Notes: a model not told the origin generated them from the letters alone. A stretch of 64,000 nt of DNA from Halofilum sp964625925 (GCA_964625925.1 CAZVBX010000002.1:1-64000), one strand, 5' to 3'. Shown: positions 51,699 through 61,464, counted from the stretch's first letter. Numbers and translations are program-made.

Positions 51699-53900
51699 GT
51701 GAGCGAGCCGGTCCTGCGCGTCGCCGTCCCGGGGCCGCTGGCGCGCCTGTTCGACTATCTGCCCGCCGCCGGCGGAGCCGGAGGCACCGCGCCGCCGCCG
51801 GGCGCCCGTGTGCTGGTGCCGTTCGGGCGCGCGCGCCGCGTCGGCGTGGTCACCGCATGGGGCGCGGACACCGATGTGGCGCCCGGCCGGCTGCGCCGGA
51901 TCGAGGCCGCGCTCGATGCCGAGCCCGCGCTGCCGGCCGACCTGCTGGCGCTCGGGCAATGGGCCGGGCGCTACTACCATCACCCGGTCGGCGAGGTGCT
52001 GGCGGCGATGTTCCCCGCCGCCCTGCGACGCGCCGAGAACCCCGATACCGAGCCGCCCCCGCGCTGGCGCGCTACCTCCGCCGGGCACCGGGCCGGCACC
52101 GCCGGCCTCTCCGGTGCGCCGCTGCAGCAGCAGCTACTGGCGTTCATCGCCGCGCATCCGGAAGGCGTCGAGCAATCCGCGCTCAAGACCTTGAGCGAGC
52201 GTTACCAGGCGCCCCTGCGCGCCTTGCGCCACAAGGGCCTGGTCGAGCCCGCGCCGCGCGCGTCGGCCGTCACGCCGGCGGCGGCAGCCGGCCCCGCGCT
52301 CAGCGAGGCCCAGGACCGCGCCGTCGAGGCGGTGACCGCGCAGCTGGATGGCTTCGCCCCCTTCTTGCTCCACGGCGTGACCGGCTCGGGCAAGACCGAG
52401 GTCTACCTGAGCCTGATCGCGCGCGTGCTCGGCCAGGGCCGTCAGGCGCTCGTGCTCGTGCCCGAGATCGGCCTCACGCCCCAGCTGCTGGCGCGGTTCG
52501 GCGAGCGCCTCGGCAGGCCCATCGCGCTGCTGCACTCCGGGCTGACCGATCGCGAGCGCCTGGCCGCCTGGCGCCGGGCCGCCTCGGGCGAGGCCGGCGT
52601 CGTGTTGGGGACACGCTCGGCCGTGTTCGCGCCACTGCAGGCCCTGGGCCTGATCATCGTGGACGAGGAGCACGACCCGTCGCTCAAGCAGCAGGAGGGG
52701 TTCCGGTATCACGGGCGCGATCTGGCCGTCGTGCGCGCCCAGCGCGCCGACGTGCCGGTCGTGCTCGGCTCGGCGACCCCGGCCCTGGAGACCCTCGCCA
52801 ACGCCCGGCGCGGGGCGTATCGCACGCTGGAGCTGCGTGAGCGCGCCGGCGGTGCGCTCCCGCCCAAGCTCGAGCTGGTCGATCTGCGCCGGCGTCGTGC
52901 CCGAGAGGGATTGTCGCTGCCGCTGATCGAGGCGATGCAGGCCGAGCTGGCGGTCGGCGGCCAGGTGCTGCTGTTCCTCAACCGCCGCGGTTGGGCGCCA
53001 ACGCTGATCTGCGACGACTGCGGCTGGACCGCCGAATGCCGCCGCTGCGACGCACGCATGACCGTGCACCGCCGCCACGGGCGGCTGCGCTGCCACCACT
53101 GCGGCGCCGATACCCCCGAGCCCACGGCCTGCGCCGACTGCGGCAGCGAGGCCTTGGTCCATCTGGGGCAGGGAACCGAACGCGTGGAGCAGGCGCTGGG
53201 CGAGTCCTTCCCCGACGCAGAGGCCGTGCGCATCGACCGTGACAGCACCCGCCGGAGAGGCGCCCTGGACGCCAAGCTCGAGCGCGTGCGCTCGGGCGAG
53301 GCGACGATCCTGCTGGGCACGCAGATGCTGGCGAAGGGCCACGACTTCCCCGGCGTGACGCTGGTCGGCGTGCTCGATGCCGACCGGGGCCTGTTCGGCG
53401 CCGACTTTCGCGCCGCCGAGCACCTGGTCCAAACGGTCCTCCAGGTGGCGGGCCGAGCCGGCCGCGGCGCGCGCGCCGGCCGCGTGCTGATTCAAACGCG
53501 CAACCCCGAGCACCCGTTGCTGCAGACGCTGGTAACCCGCGGCTACGACGAGCTGGCCACGACCCTGTTGCAGGAACGTGAAGAGGCGGGATTTCCGCCG
53601 GCGGCGCACATGGCCCTGATCCGCGCCGAGTCACCGCATGCCGATGCGCCCGAGCGATGCCTCCAAGCCGCGCGTGTCGAACTCGAGCAAGGCGGGATCG
53701 TGGGTGTCGAACTGTTCGGTCCCGCGCCGGCACCGCTGGAACGCGTTGCCGGGCGCTACCGCGCCCAGCTCGCGTTGCAGGCCCAGACCCGCGGCCCGCT
53801 GCACGACGCGCTGCGCCGGCTGCGCCCGTGGCTGGAGTCGGCCCAGCCCGCCCGCCGGGTTCGCTGGTCGATCGACGTCGATCCCGTCGACACGAGCTGA
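51699..53900 (+). CDS. priA: primosomal protein N' (helicase PriA)
   Basis: PriA restarts stalled replication forks. The product has the 3'-DNA-binding N-domain (LRVAVPGPLARLFDYLP). Walker A is GVTGSGKTEVYLS and the Walker B/DEAH-like motif is IIVDEEHDPSLKQQEGFRY. Paired Cys zinc motifs follow (CDDCGWTAECRRCDARM, CHHCGADTPEPTACADCG), then VAGRAGRGARAGRVLIQT. The GTG at 51699 gives 733 residues; an in-frame TTG at 51663 would add 12. A pair of DnaA boxes lies about 130 bases upstream. Confidence 0.95.
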   Translation: MSEPVLRVAVPGPLARLFDYLPAAGGAGGTAPPPGARVLVPFGRARRVGVVTAWGADTDVAPGRLRRIEAALDAEPALPADLLALGQWAGRYYHHPVGEVLAAMFPAALRRAENPDTEPPPRWRATSAGHRAGTAGLSGAPLQQQLLAFIAAHPEGVEQSALKTLSERYQAPLRALRHKGLVEPAPRASAVTPAAAAGPALSEAQDRAVEAVTAQLDGFAPFLLHGVTGSGKTEVYLSLIARVLGQGRQALVLVPEIGLTPQLLARFGERLGRPIALLHSGLTDRERLAAWRRAASGEAGVVLGTRSAVFAPLQALGLIIVDEEHDPSLKQQEGFRYHGRDLAVVRAQRADVPVVLGSATPALETLANARRGAYRTLELRERAGGALPPKLELVDLRRRRAREGLSLPLIEAMQAELAVGGQVLLFLNRRGWAPTLICDDCGWTAECRRCDARMTVHRRHGRLRCHHCGADTPEPTACADCGSEALVHLGQGTERVEQALGESFPDAEAVRIDRDSTRRRGALDAKLERVRSGEATILLGTQMLAKGHDFPGVTLVGVLDADRGLFGADFRAAEHLVQTVLQVAGRAGRGARAGRVLIQTRNPEHPLLQTLVTRGYDELATTLLQEREEAGFPPAAHMALIRAESPHADAPERCLQAARVELEQGGIVGVELFGPAPAPLERVAGRYRAQLALQAQTRGPLHDALRRLRPWLESAQPARRVRWSIDVDPVDTS

Positions 53901-53964
53901 CCGCGGAATCGCCGCCAACCCGTTGCTCGCGCGAAGGTCGACGAGGGGGCGTGCAAGCCCTACC

Positions 53965-53978
53965 GCATGGCCCACTAG
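53965..53978 (-). repeat. CTAG repeat A, copy 6
   Basis: On the minus strand this is CTAGTGGGCCATGC, the exact consensus. Its CTAG end is also the left end of the palindromic element at 53976-54139. Confidence 0.75.
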
Positions 53979-54139
53979 TGTCCTGTCTCGTAAGTTCTTT
54001 GAATTGTTCTCGTCGAGGGATTGCGGCGCCTGGCAAGGCGCGCCGACGAGCCATAGCGCGCTCTATGGTGAGGAGGCGCAACGCCGCCAGGCGCCGCAAG
54101 ACGCGCGAGAAATCAAACGTTGTGCGAGACAGGACACTA
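53976..54139. mobile_element. MITE-like palindromic element
   Basis: The 164-base element has terminal inverted repeats TAGTGTCCTGTCTCG, perfect over 15 bases and imperfectly extended inward. Inside lie GCGGCGCCTGGC/GCCAGGCGCCGC arms and a CCATAGCGCGCTCTATGG centre, so the whole sequence folds on itself. Both ends are flanked by CTAG, which may be a four-base target duplication. It has no coding capacity, which fits a non-autonomous element. The right end supplies the stop codon of the acidic protein gene. Confidence 0.75.
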
Positions 54140-54622
54140 GGGCCTGCCGAGGAAGTCCTCGGCAAACGCATTGGCGCCGTGGCGCGCGATTAGCGCCTCG
54201 AGGCTGGCGCGTAGGCCTTGCTCGTCTTCCTCGGCCAACTCGCCTTCCCCGATCAGCTCGGCCAGCAGCCCTTCCTCGATCATGCCCTGGACATGGCCCA
54301 GCGTGGGCTCGTCACCGCGCTCGATCGCGTGCTCCAGCACCCGGGCGATATCGGAGCCGCCGAAGGGCTGTAGGAAGCGCTCGGCTGCGGCGTCCTCGCC
54401 GTAGACGTCGATCAAGTTGCCGATTTCGACCACCAGGGCCTCGCGATCCTCGGGATCGAGCCGTCGCAGCGGGGCGGAGCGCGCCTGCTGCGACTGCTGC
54501 AGTGCGCCGCGCACCTCGGCGAGCGTCGCCGGTTCCTCGACGTCCTCCCCATCGAGCACTTGCTGCATCGCCTCAGCCAGCTCGTCGCTGGCGGCGTCGT
54601 CGAGATCGCCCGAGGTGACCAT
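54137..54622 (-). CDS. acidic orphan protein, 161 residues
   Basis: I do not recognise a family. The protein is highly acidic, Glu/Asp-rich and largely helical, and has two similar helix-rich stretches (VVEIGNLIDVYGEDAAAERF and LEALIARHGANAFAEDFLGR), which suggests a duplicated helical hairpin. It has no membrane segment or signal peptide. The ATG at 54622 has GGAGG seven bases upstream; an ATG at 54643 is possible. The stop codon is contributed by the MITE-like element, so the original C-terminus may have been altered. It is convergent with priA. Confidence 0.7.
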   Translation of the reverse strand: MVTSGDLDDAASDELAEAMQQVLDGEDVEEPATLAEVRGALQQSQQARSAPLRRLDPEDREALVVEIGNLIDVYGEDAAAERFLQPFGGSDIARVLEHAIERGDEPTLGHVQGMIEEGLLAELIGEGELAEEDEQGLRASLEALIARHGANAFAEDFLGRP

Positions 54623-54863
54623 CGCTCTGCCTCCGTCTCTCATCCCGCCTCCCTATAGCAGCGCGCGCACGGTGCGTGACGCAATAGGGCGCTTATTCCT
54701 CCTCGGGCTAGCCCGACCGCCCCCCAACCCGAGTCGGACCTTGCCTGGAAAGCCGAGCGCTAACCTTCTCCAGGTCCGGAGCGAGCGGTAGAATGCGCTG
54801 TTTCACTGCGTCCGGCCGTTTGGGCCGGCGCATGCGCCCACACAGTCCGACCGGACCCGTCGT

Positions 54864-56624
54864 TTGAAAGAAGTCGCCGCCCAACTCATCCACCGTGCGC
54901 TCGACGATCTCATCGCGCAGGACCAGCTCGCCGTCGACGCGGTGCCGCAGGTCCAGGTCGAACGCGCGCGCGACCGCGGCCATGGCGATCTCGCGTCCAA
55001 CATCGCCCTGGTGATGGCCAAGCCGGCCAAGCGCAAGCCGCGCGATCTGGCGGAGGCCATCGTCGCGGCCCTGCCGTCCGACGCGCGCATCGATAAGGTC
55101 GAGATCGCCGGACCGGGGTTCATCAATTTCTTCCTCGCCGCCGGCAGCCGCAGCGAGGTGGTGCGCCGGGCGCTCGAGGACGGGGCGGAGTACGGCCGTA
55201 GCGACGCGGGCGCCGGCGAGCGCGTGCACATCGAATTCGTCTCGGCCAACCCGACCGGGCCGCTCCACGTCGGCCACGGCCGCGGCGCCGCCTACGGCGC
55301 GAGTGTCGCCAATCTGCTCGAGGCCACCGGTCACGCCGTCCATCGCGAGTATTACGTCAACGACGGCGGTCGCCAGATGGACATCCTCGCGCTCAGCGTG
55401 TGGCTGCGCTACCTGGAGGCCCAGAGCGTCGAGCTGGCGTTCCCGGCCAACGGCTATCGCGGCGACTACATCCGCCGCCTCGCCGCCTCGCTGGCCGACC
55501 TGCACGGCGCCGCGCTGGTCCACCCGGCCGCCGAGATCATGCGCGACCTGCCGCCCGACGAACCCGACGGCGGTGACAAGGAACGCTACATCGATGCGCT
55601 GGTCGAGCGCGCCCGCAGCCTGCTCGGCCGCGACTGGTCGGCCGTGTTCGAGCACGGGGTGGCCGAGCTCGTGGCCGAGATCCGCGCCGATCTGGCCGAG
55701 TTCGGGGTCGAGTACGACGAGTGGTTCTCCGAGCGCGGCCTGTTCGACTCCGGCGCCGTCGACCGCGCGCTCGCCGAGCTGGCCGAGCGCGGCCAGACCT
55801 ATGAGGCCGATGGCGCCCGCTGGTTCCGCGCCAGCGCCTTTGGCGACGAGAAAGACCGCGTGGTGGTGCGCGACAACGGCGACAAGACCTATTTCGGCGC
55901 CGACGTCGCCTACCACTGGAACAAGGCCGAGCGCGGCTTCGCGCGCATGATCGACGTGTTCGGCGCCGATCATCACGGCTACATCGCGCGCATGCGCGGC
56001 GCACTCGCCGCGCTTGGCGTGGACGCGGCCCATTTCGAGACCCTGCTGGTGCAGTTCGCCGCGCTCTACCGCGCCGGCGAGAAGGTGCCCATGTCCACTC
56101 GCGCCGGGCAGTTCGTCACGCTGCGCGAGCTGCGCGAGGAGGTCGGCACGGACGCCGCGCGCTTCTTCTACGTGCTGCGCCGCTGCGATCAGCACCTCGA
56201 TTTCGACCTGGATCTGGCCAAGGCGCAAACCCAGGACAATCCGGTCTACTACGTCCAGTACGCCCATGCGCGCATCGCCAGCGTCATGCGCCAGCTCGAG
56301 GCGAAGGGTCTCGCCTGGGATTGCGCCCAGGCCCTGGCGAGCCTGGACCGATTGGGCACGGCGCACGAGTCCGAGCTGCTTGAGGCGCTGGAGCGCTATC
56401 CCGAGATCGTCGCCCAGGCCGCGGCCAACCGCGAGCCGCACCGGATCTGCTACTTCCTGCTCGAGGACGTCGCCAACGCCTTCCACACCTGGTACAACGC
56501 CGAGCAGTTCATCGTCGACGACGACGCCTTGCGCAACGCACGGCTGGCGCTCGTGCAAGCGACCGGGCAGGTGATCCGCAACGGACTCGCGCTCGTCGGC
56601 GTGAGCGCCCCGGAGTCGATGTAG
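54864..56624 (+). CDS. argS: arginyl-tRNA synthetase
   Basis: ArgS charges tRNA-Arg. The 586-residue product has the N-terminal Arg-tRNA domain (HRALDDLIAQDQLAVDAVPQ), the HIGH-type motif NPTGPLHVGHGRGAAYG and the KMSKS equivalent EKVPMSTRAGQFVTLRELRE. Its C-terminal anticodon-binding part contains LEDVANAFHTWYNAEQFIV. It starts with TTG at 54864 and ends immediately before the SPOR gene's ATG. Confidence 0.97.
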   Translation: MKEVAAQLIHRALDDLIAQDQLAVDAVPQVQVERARDRGHGDLASNIALVMAKPAKRKPRDLAEAIVAALPSDARIDKVEIAGPGFINFFLAAGSRSEVVRRALEDGAEYGRSDAGAGERVHIEFVSANPTGPLHVGHGRGAAYGASVANLLEATGHAVHREYYVNDGGRQMDILALSVWLRYLEAQSVELAFPANGYRGDYIRRLAASLADLHGAALVHPAAEIMRDLPPDEPDGGDKERYIDALVERARSLLGRDWSAVFEHGVAELVAEIRADLAEFGVEYDEWFSERGLFDSGAVDRALAELAERGQTYEADGARWFRASAFGDEKDRVVVRDNGDKTYFGADVAYHWNKAERGFARMIDVFGADHHGYIARMRGALAALGVDAAHFETLLVQFAALYRAGEKVPMSTRAGQFVTLRELREEVGTDAARFFYVLRRCDQHLDFDLDLAKAQTQDNPVYYVQYAHARIASVMRQLEAKGLAWDCAQALASLDRLGTAHESELLEALERYPEIVAQAAANREPHRICYFLLEDVANAFHTWYNAEQFIVDDDALRNARLALVQATGQVIRNGLALVGVSAPESM

Positions 56625-57239
56625 ATGGGCCAGGCCAAGCGCAACAAACGCCAGCGCGGCGCGGCCAAGGGCCTGCCCGGCTGGGCCATGCTCACCATCG
56701 GCCTGATCATCGGGCTGTTCGTCGCATTTCTGGTCTATCTCGACGAGCTCGATCAGCCGCCCAACGCCACCGCGCGGGCCCCCGAGTCCAGCGAGCCGTC
56801 GCCGGCCCCGACGGGCGCCGAAGGCGACGACGGGCCGGGGGATCAAGGGCCGCGCTTCGAGTTCTATTCCATCCTTCCCGAGCTCGAGGTCGTCGTGCCC
56901 GAGTTCGGCCAGGGCACGCCGCCCGACGACGAATCCGCGCCCGCGCCGGAGCAGGAGCCGGCTCCGGCCACCGACGAAGGCACGATCGACGGCGAGAACC
57001 GGCGTTACTTCCTGCAGGCCGGCTCGTTCCAGCAGGCCGAGCAGGCGGACCGGCTCAAGGCCGAGATCGCGCTGCTCGGACTGGATGTCGCCATCCAGGA
57101 CGTCGAGGTCAACGGCCAGCGCTGGCACCGCGTGCGCGTCGGGCCGTTCAGCCGGCACGACGCGCTGCAGTCCGCCCAGGAGCGCCTGCGCGCCAACGAG
57201 ATCGACTACCTGATGATGCGCGAGAAGGCCTCCGGCTGA
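56625..57239 (+). CDS. SPOR-domain cell-division protein
   Basis: SPOR domains bind denuded peptidoglycan at the division septum. The 204-residue product has a basic start (KRNKRQRGAAKGL) and one membrane helix (about 20-40, MLTIGLIIGLFVAFLVYL). A Pro/Glu/Asp-rich periplasmic linker follows, with the SPOR domain at about 125-200 (FLQAGSFQQAEQADRLKAEI, GQRWHRVRVGPFSRHDAL). The layout is that of FtsN-like proteins, usually found right after argS as here. It is immediately adjacent to argS and likely co-transcribed. Confidence 0.92.
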   Translation: MGQAKRNKRQRGAAKGLPGWAMLTIGLIIGLFVAFLVYLDELDQPPNATARAPESSEPSPAPTGAEGDDGPGDQGPRFEFYSILPELEVVVPEFGQGTPPDDESAPAPEQEPAPATDEGTIDGENRRYFLQAGSFQQAEQADRLKAEIALLGLDVAIQDVEVNGQRWHRVRVGPFSRHDALQSAQERLRANEIDYLMMREKASG

Positions 57240-57271
57240 CGCCCCCCGGCGAGCCGTCCAAGGGTCGCCCC

Positions 57272-60200
57272 ATGAGCCAGACCCCAAGCGCCCCCGACCG
57301 CGAGACCGTGAGCCTGCGCGCGGCTATCGATACGGCCGCGGCGCCCGAGCGCCCGGTGCTCCGGCGGCGCCTCAAGGGCCTGGAGCGCCGCGCGCGCAAA
57401 GCCCAGCCCCATGAGCGCGGCCTGGAGCGGCTGCGTCGCGATATCGAGCGCTCCGCCCAACGCCGCCGCGCGCGCGGCGAGCAGCGCCCCGCGGGCGCCC
57501 CCGAATACCCACCCGAGTTGCCGGTATCGGCTGCGCGCGAACGGCTGCTCGCCGCCATCGAAGCCCATCAGGTGGTCGTCGTCTGCGGCGACACCGGCTC
57601 GGGCAAGACCACCCAGCTGCCCAAGATGTGCCTCGAGCTCGGCCGCGGCATCGAGGGCGTGATCGGCCACACCCAGCCGCGGCGCATCGCGGCGCGCACG
57701 GTCTCCACGCGCATTGCCGCGGAACTCGGCGGCGAGGTCGGCGGGCTGGTGGGCTATCGCGTGCGCTTCACCGATGAGGTCGCCGACGGTACGGCCATCA
57801 AGCTGATGACCGACGGCGTGCTGCTGAACGAGATTCGCTCCGACCCGGAGCTCACTGCCTACGACACGATCCTGATCGACGAGGCGCACGAGCGCAGCCT
57901 GAACATCGATTTCCTACTGGGCTACCTCAAGCGTCTGCTGCCGAAGCGGCCCGATCTCAAGCTCGTCATCACCTCGGCCACGATCGACCCCGAGCGCTTC
58001 AGCCGGCATTTCGGTGACGCCCCGGTGCTCGACGTCGAGGGCCGCACCCACCCGGTCGAGGTGCGCTATCGTCCGTTGGCGGAAGCCGACAGCGACAACC
58101 ACGAGCGCGACCGCGAGCAGGCGGTGATCGACGCGGTGGGCGAATGCATCCGCGCGGGCCCGGGCGATATCCTGGTGTTCCTGCCGTCCGAACGCGCCAT
58201 CCGCGACACCGAGCAGGCCTTGTCCAAGGCCGGATTCCGCGACCTGCGTCTGCTACCGCTGTTCGGGCGGCTCGCGGCCGGTGACCAGAACAAGGTCTTC
58301 GCCCGGGGCGGCGGCGCTGCCCGGCGCGTGGTGCTCGCCACCAACGTCGCCGAGACCTCGCTGACCGTGCCCGGCATCCGTTTCGTGGTCGATTCCGGGG
58401 AGGCGCGCATCTCGCGCTACTCGGTGCGCAGCAAGATGCAGCGCCTGCCCATCGAACGCATCGCCCAGGCCTCGGCCGATCAGCGCAAAGGCCGCTGCGG
58501 CCGCGAGGGCCCCGGCATCTGTATCCGGCTGTACGGCGAGGACGATTACGAGCGCCGCCCGCGCTTCACCGATCCGGAGGTCCTGCGCACCAATCTCGCC
58601 TCGGTGGTGCTGCAAATGGCCTCGCTGGGCCTGGGCAAGGTCGAGGATTTCCCCTTCATCGACCCGCCCGAGCGGCGCCTGATCAACGACGGCTATACCC
58701 TCCTGTTCGAGCTGGGTGCGGTCGACGCCCAGCGGCAGCTGACCGAGCTCGGGCGCCGGCTCGCCCGGATACCGGCCGATCCGCGCCTCGCGCGCATCGT
58801 GCTCGCCGGCGCCGACGAGAATGCGCTGGAAGAAGCGCTGATTCTGGCGTCCGCCCTGGCCATCCAGGATCCGCGCGAGCGGCCGCAGGAGGCGCGCGCG
58901 GCCGCCGACCAGGCGCACGCCGAGCGGCGCGACCCGCGCTCGGACTTTCAGTCGCTGCTCAATCTGTGGACGTACTGGCGCGAACAACGGGCGCAGCACT
59001 CGCAAGGCCGGCTGCGCCAACTCGCGCGCGAGCAGTTCCTGTCGTTCGTGCGCATGCGCGAGTGGGTCGATCTCTACGGCCAGTTCCGCGCCCAGGCGCG
59101 CGAGCTGGGCTTCAACGTGCGCCCCGCACGCGAGGCCGCCGAGGCCGAACCGGCGCCCTACGAGAACACCCACCGCGCCGTGCTTGCCGGGCTGCTGGGC
59201 AACGTCGCCCGCCACGAGGGCGAGGGCGAATTCCAGTCCACGCGCAATCGCAAGCTGCGCATCTTTCCCGGCTCCGGTGTCGCGTCGAAGAAGCCGCCCA
59301 AGTGGATCGCGGCGGCGGAGATCAGCGAGACCTCGCGTGTGTTCGCGCGCACGGTCGCGTCGGTCGAGCGCGAGTGGATCGAGCGCCTGGCCGATCACCT
59401 GCTCACCCGCAGCTACCGTAATCCGCGCTGGCAGGCCAAGGCGCAGCGTGTGGCGGCCGATGAGCAGAGCACGCTCTACGGGCTCGTGATCAACCCGCGG
59501 CGGCGGGTGAACTACGGGCCGATCGCGCCCGCCGAGGCACGCGCCATTTTCATCCGCGATGCTCTCGCCGCCGGGGAGATCGATACCGGCGCCGAGTTCG
59601 TGCGTCACAACCGCGCGCTGCTGGACGAGCTGGCCGCGCTGGAGGACCGGGCGCGGCGGCGCGACATCGTGGCGGACCCGTCCGTGCTGATCGAGTTTTA
59701 TGACGCGCGCATCCCCGTGGACGTCTACGACGGCCCCACTTTCGCCGCGTGGTTGAAGCGCGCCGACCCGGCCGAGCTGGACGCGCTGCACCTCAGTCGC
59801 GAGGATCTGATGCAGCGCGATGCGGTCGAGGTCAGCGGCGCGGCCTATCCCGACCACCTGGAGATCGCCGGCCTCAGGCTGCCGCTGGCTTATCATTTCG
59901 CACCCGGCGCCGATGACGACGGCGTCACCTTGACCGTACCGCGCGCCGCCATTCGCCAGGTGCCGCCCGGCCGCGTGGATTGGCTCGTGCCCGGGCTGCG
60001 CGCCGAGAAGATCGAGACCTTGTTGCGCGCGTTGCCCAAGCAGTGGCGCCGACGCTTCGTCCCGGTGCCGGATTTCGCGCGCGCGCTCGCCGAGCGCCTC
60101 GAACCGTCCGACCGGCCCCTGACCGAGGCGATGGCGGCCGAGCTGCGCCACATGACCGGCGACGCGCCACCGCCCGAGGCGTGGGCGCCCGAGGCGCTCG

Positions 60201-61201
60201 AGCTGCATCTGCACATGCGTTTCGCCGTGATCGACGACGATGGCGCGACGATCGACAGCGGCCGCGATCTCGAAGCGCTGGCCGAGCGCCATGGCGACGC
60301 CGCCGCGCGCGAGCTGGAGACCGGCGAGGCCGGCTTCGAGCGCGATGACGTGGAGCGCTGGGACTTCGGCGCGTTGCCGGACGAGATCGAGATCGAGCGC
60401 CATGGCATCGCCATGCGGGTCCATCCGGCCTTGGTCCCCGTGGGTCATCGCATCGCCCTGACCGTGTTCGCCACCGCGGAGGAGGCGGCGCCGGCGCATC
60501 GCGCCGGCGTGCGGGCTCTCATCCGTCGGCGCCTGGGCAGCCGCATGCGCGAGCTCGAGCGCCGACTGAGCGGGCTCGATCGCACCGCGTTGCAATTCGG
60601 CGCCCGCATCGGGGGCAAGGCATTCGTATCCGACTTCGTCGACGCCGTCACCGAGCGCGCCTTCCTGGGTACGGCGGAGGCGCCGCGCACGCCCGAGGCA
60701 TTCGAAGCACTGTACGAATCGGGCCGCGAGCGCATGTGGGACCTCGCCGAGGCGCTACTGGCCGAAGTCGACGCCCTCGGCGGCCGCTACCGCGCCGTGC
60801 ACCGGCGCGTCGAGGGCAATCTGCCGATAACCTGGATCGAGGCCGCGCGCGACGTCGCCGACCAGCTCGATCATCTGGTGTTTCCCGGCTTCATCACGGC
60901 GACGCCGTCCGAATGGCTGGGGCAATATCCCCGCTACCTGGACGCGGTCGCGCGCCGCCTCGACGTGCTCGATCGTGAACCCGAGCGCGACCGCCGCGGC
61001 CGGGCGGAAGTGGAGCCGCTGTGGCATCGCGCCAAGCAGTTGCTGCCGCCGCCCGAGCGCATCGCCTGGGCCGATCCGCAACTGCAGGAACTGCGCTGGA
61101 TGGTGGAGGAGCTGCGCGTGTCGCTCTTCGCCCAGCACCTCGGGACCCGGCGCTCGGTGTCACCGGGGAAGGTCGAGAAACAGCTCGAGCAGGCCACCTG
61201 A
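57272..61201 (+). CDS. hrpA: ATP-dependent RNA helicase HrpA
   Basis: HrpA is a DEAH-box RNA helicase that helps resolve stalled ribosomes and process mRNA. The 1309-residue product has Walker A VCGDTGSGKTTQLPKM near residue 110 and motif II DEAHERSLNIDFLLGYLK near 207. Motif III is ITSATID near 234 and motif VI QRKGRCGREGPGICIRLY near 405. The long HrpA-specific C-terminal domain with OB-like and winged-helix parts fills the second half. Length matches the family. It follows the SPOR gene by 32 bases. Confidence 0.97.
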   Translation: MSQTPSAPDRETVSLRAAIDTAAAPERPVLRRRLKGLERRARKAQPHERGLERLRRDIERSAQRRRARGEQRPAGAPEYPPELPVSAARERLLAAIEAHQVVVVCGDTGSGKTTQLPKMCLELGRGIEGVIGHTQPRRIAARTVSTRIAAELGGEVGGLVGYRVRFTDEVADGTAIKLMTDGVLLNEIRSDPELTAYDTILIDEAHERSLNIDFLLGYLKRLLPKRPDLKLVITSATIDPERFSRHFGDAPVLDVEGRTHPVEVRYRPLAEADSDNHERDREQAVIDAVGECIRAGPGDILVFLPSERAIRDTEQALSKAGFRDLRLLPLFGRLAAGDQNKVFARGGGAARRVVLATNVAETSLTVPGIRFVVDSGEARISRYSVRSKMQRLPIERIAQASADQRKGRCGREGPGICIRLYGEDDYERRPRFTDPEVLRTNLASVVLQMASLGLGKVEDFPFIDPPERRLINDGYTLLFELGAVDAQRQLTELGRRLARIPADPRLARIVLAGADENALEEALILASALAIQDPRERPQEARAAADQAHAERRDPRSDFQSLLNLWTYWREQRAQHSQGRLRQLAREQFLSFVRMREWVDLYGQFRAQARELGFNVRPAREAAEAEPAPYENTHRAVLAGLLGNVARHEGEGEFQSTRNRKLRIFPGSGVASKKPPKWIAAAEISETSRVFARTVASVEREWIERLADHLLTRSYRNPRWQAKAQRVAADEQSTLYGLVINPRRRVNYGPIAPAEARAIFIRDALAAGEIDTGAEFVRHNRALLDELAALEDRARRRDIVADPSVLIEFYDARIPVDVYDGPTFAAWLKRADPAELDALHLSREDLMQRDAVEVSGAAYPDHLEIAGLRLPLAYHFAPGADDDGVTLTVPRAAIRQVPPGRVDWLVPGLRAEKIETLLRALPKQWRRRFVPVPDFARALAERLEPSDRPLTEAMAAELRHMTGDAPPPEAWAPEALELHLHMRFAVIDDDGATIDSGRDLEALAERHGDAAARELETGEAGFERDDVERWDFGALPDEIEIERHGIAMRVHPALVPVGHRIALTVFATAEEAAPAHRAGVRALIRRRLGSRMRELERRLSGLDRTALQFGARIGGKAFVSDFVDAVTERAFLGTAEAPRTPEAFEALYESGRERMWDLAEALLAEVDALGGRYRAVHRRVEGNLPITWIEAARDVADQLDHLVFPGFITATPSEWLGQYPRYLDAVARRLDVLDREPERDRRGRAEVEPLWHRAKQLLPPPERIAWADPQLQELRWMVEELRVSLFAQHLGTRRSVSPGKVEKQLEQAT

Positions 61202-61317
61202 GCCGCCATTCGACGGGATCCATTTAACTTATCGTAGAAAGTTCAATTCCTGCACGCATGTTTTTCAACCTGTCGTCCGCAGGCATGATGGCCACGCATT
61301 CAACGAAGGAGGCCGTC

Positions 61318-61464
61318 ATGCAGGACAACTTCCACTACGGTGTACACGACGAAGATTCGGTGTGGGCGAGCGTCGGCCGCTCGCTGCTGCGCGCGGCGAA
61401 GCGTCTCGACGACGTCTCGACCGGCCACTGCGCGGCCCTGCCGCGGATCCCGCGCCACCGCTAA
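61318..61464 (+). CDS. 48-residue hypothetical protein
   Basis: The frame starts at ATG 61318 with an AAGGAGG box at correct spacing, the best Shine-Dalgarno in this area, which argues for a real gene. The product has an N-terminal acidic part (HYGVHDEDSVWA), a possible short amphipathic helix (VGRSLLRAAKRLDD) and a basic end (PRIPRHR). No family is recognised. It lies between hrpA and the hydroxyacid dehydrogenase gene and could be translated from its own short transcript. Confidence 0.55.
   Translation: MQDNFHYGVHDEDSVWASVGRSLLRAAKRLDDVSTGHCAALPRIPRHR

Noticed and set aside
54708..57287. 859-codon minus-strand frame opposite argS and the SPOR gene
   Set aside because: Very long but antisense to two certain genes; composition reflects GC-rich third positions.
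58253..60595. 780-codon minus-strand frame opposite hrpA
   Set aside because: Shadow of hrpA; no motifs.
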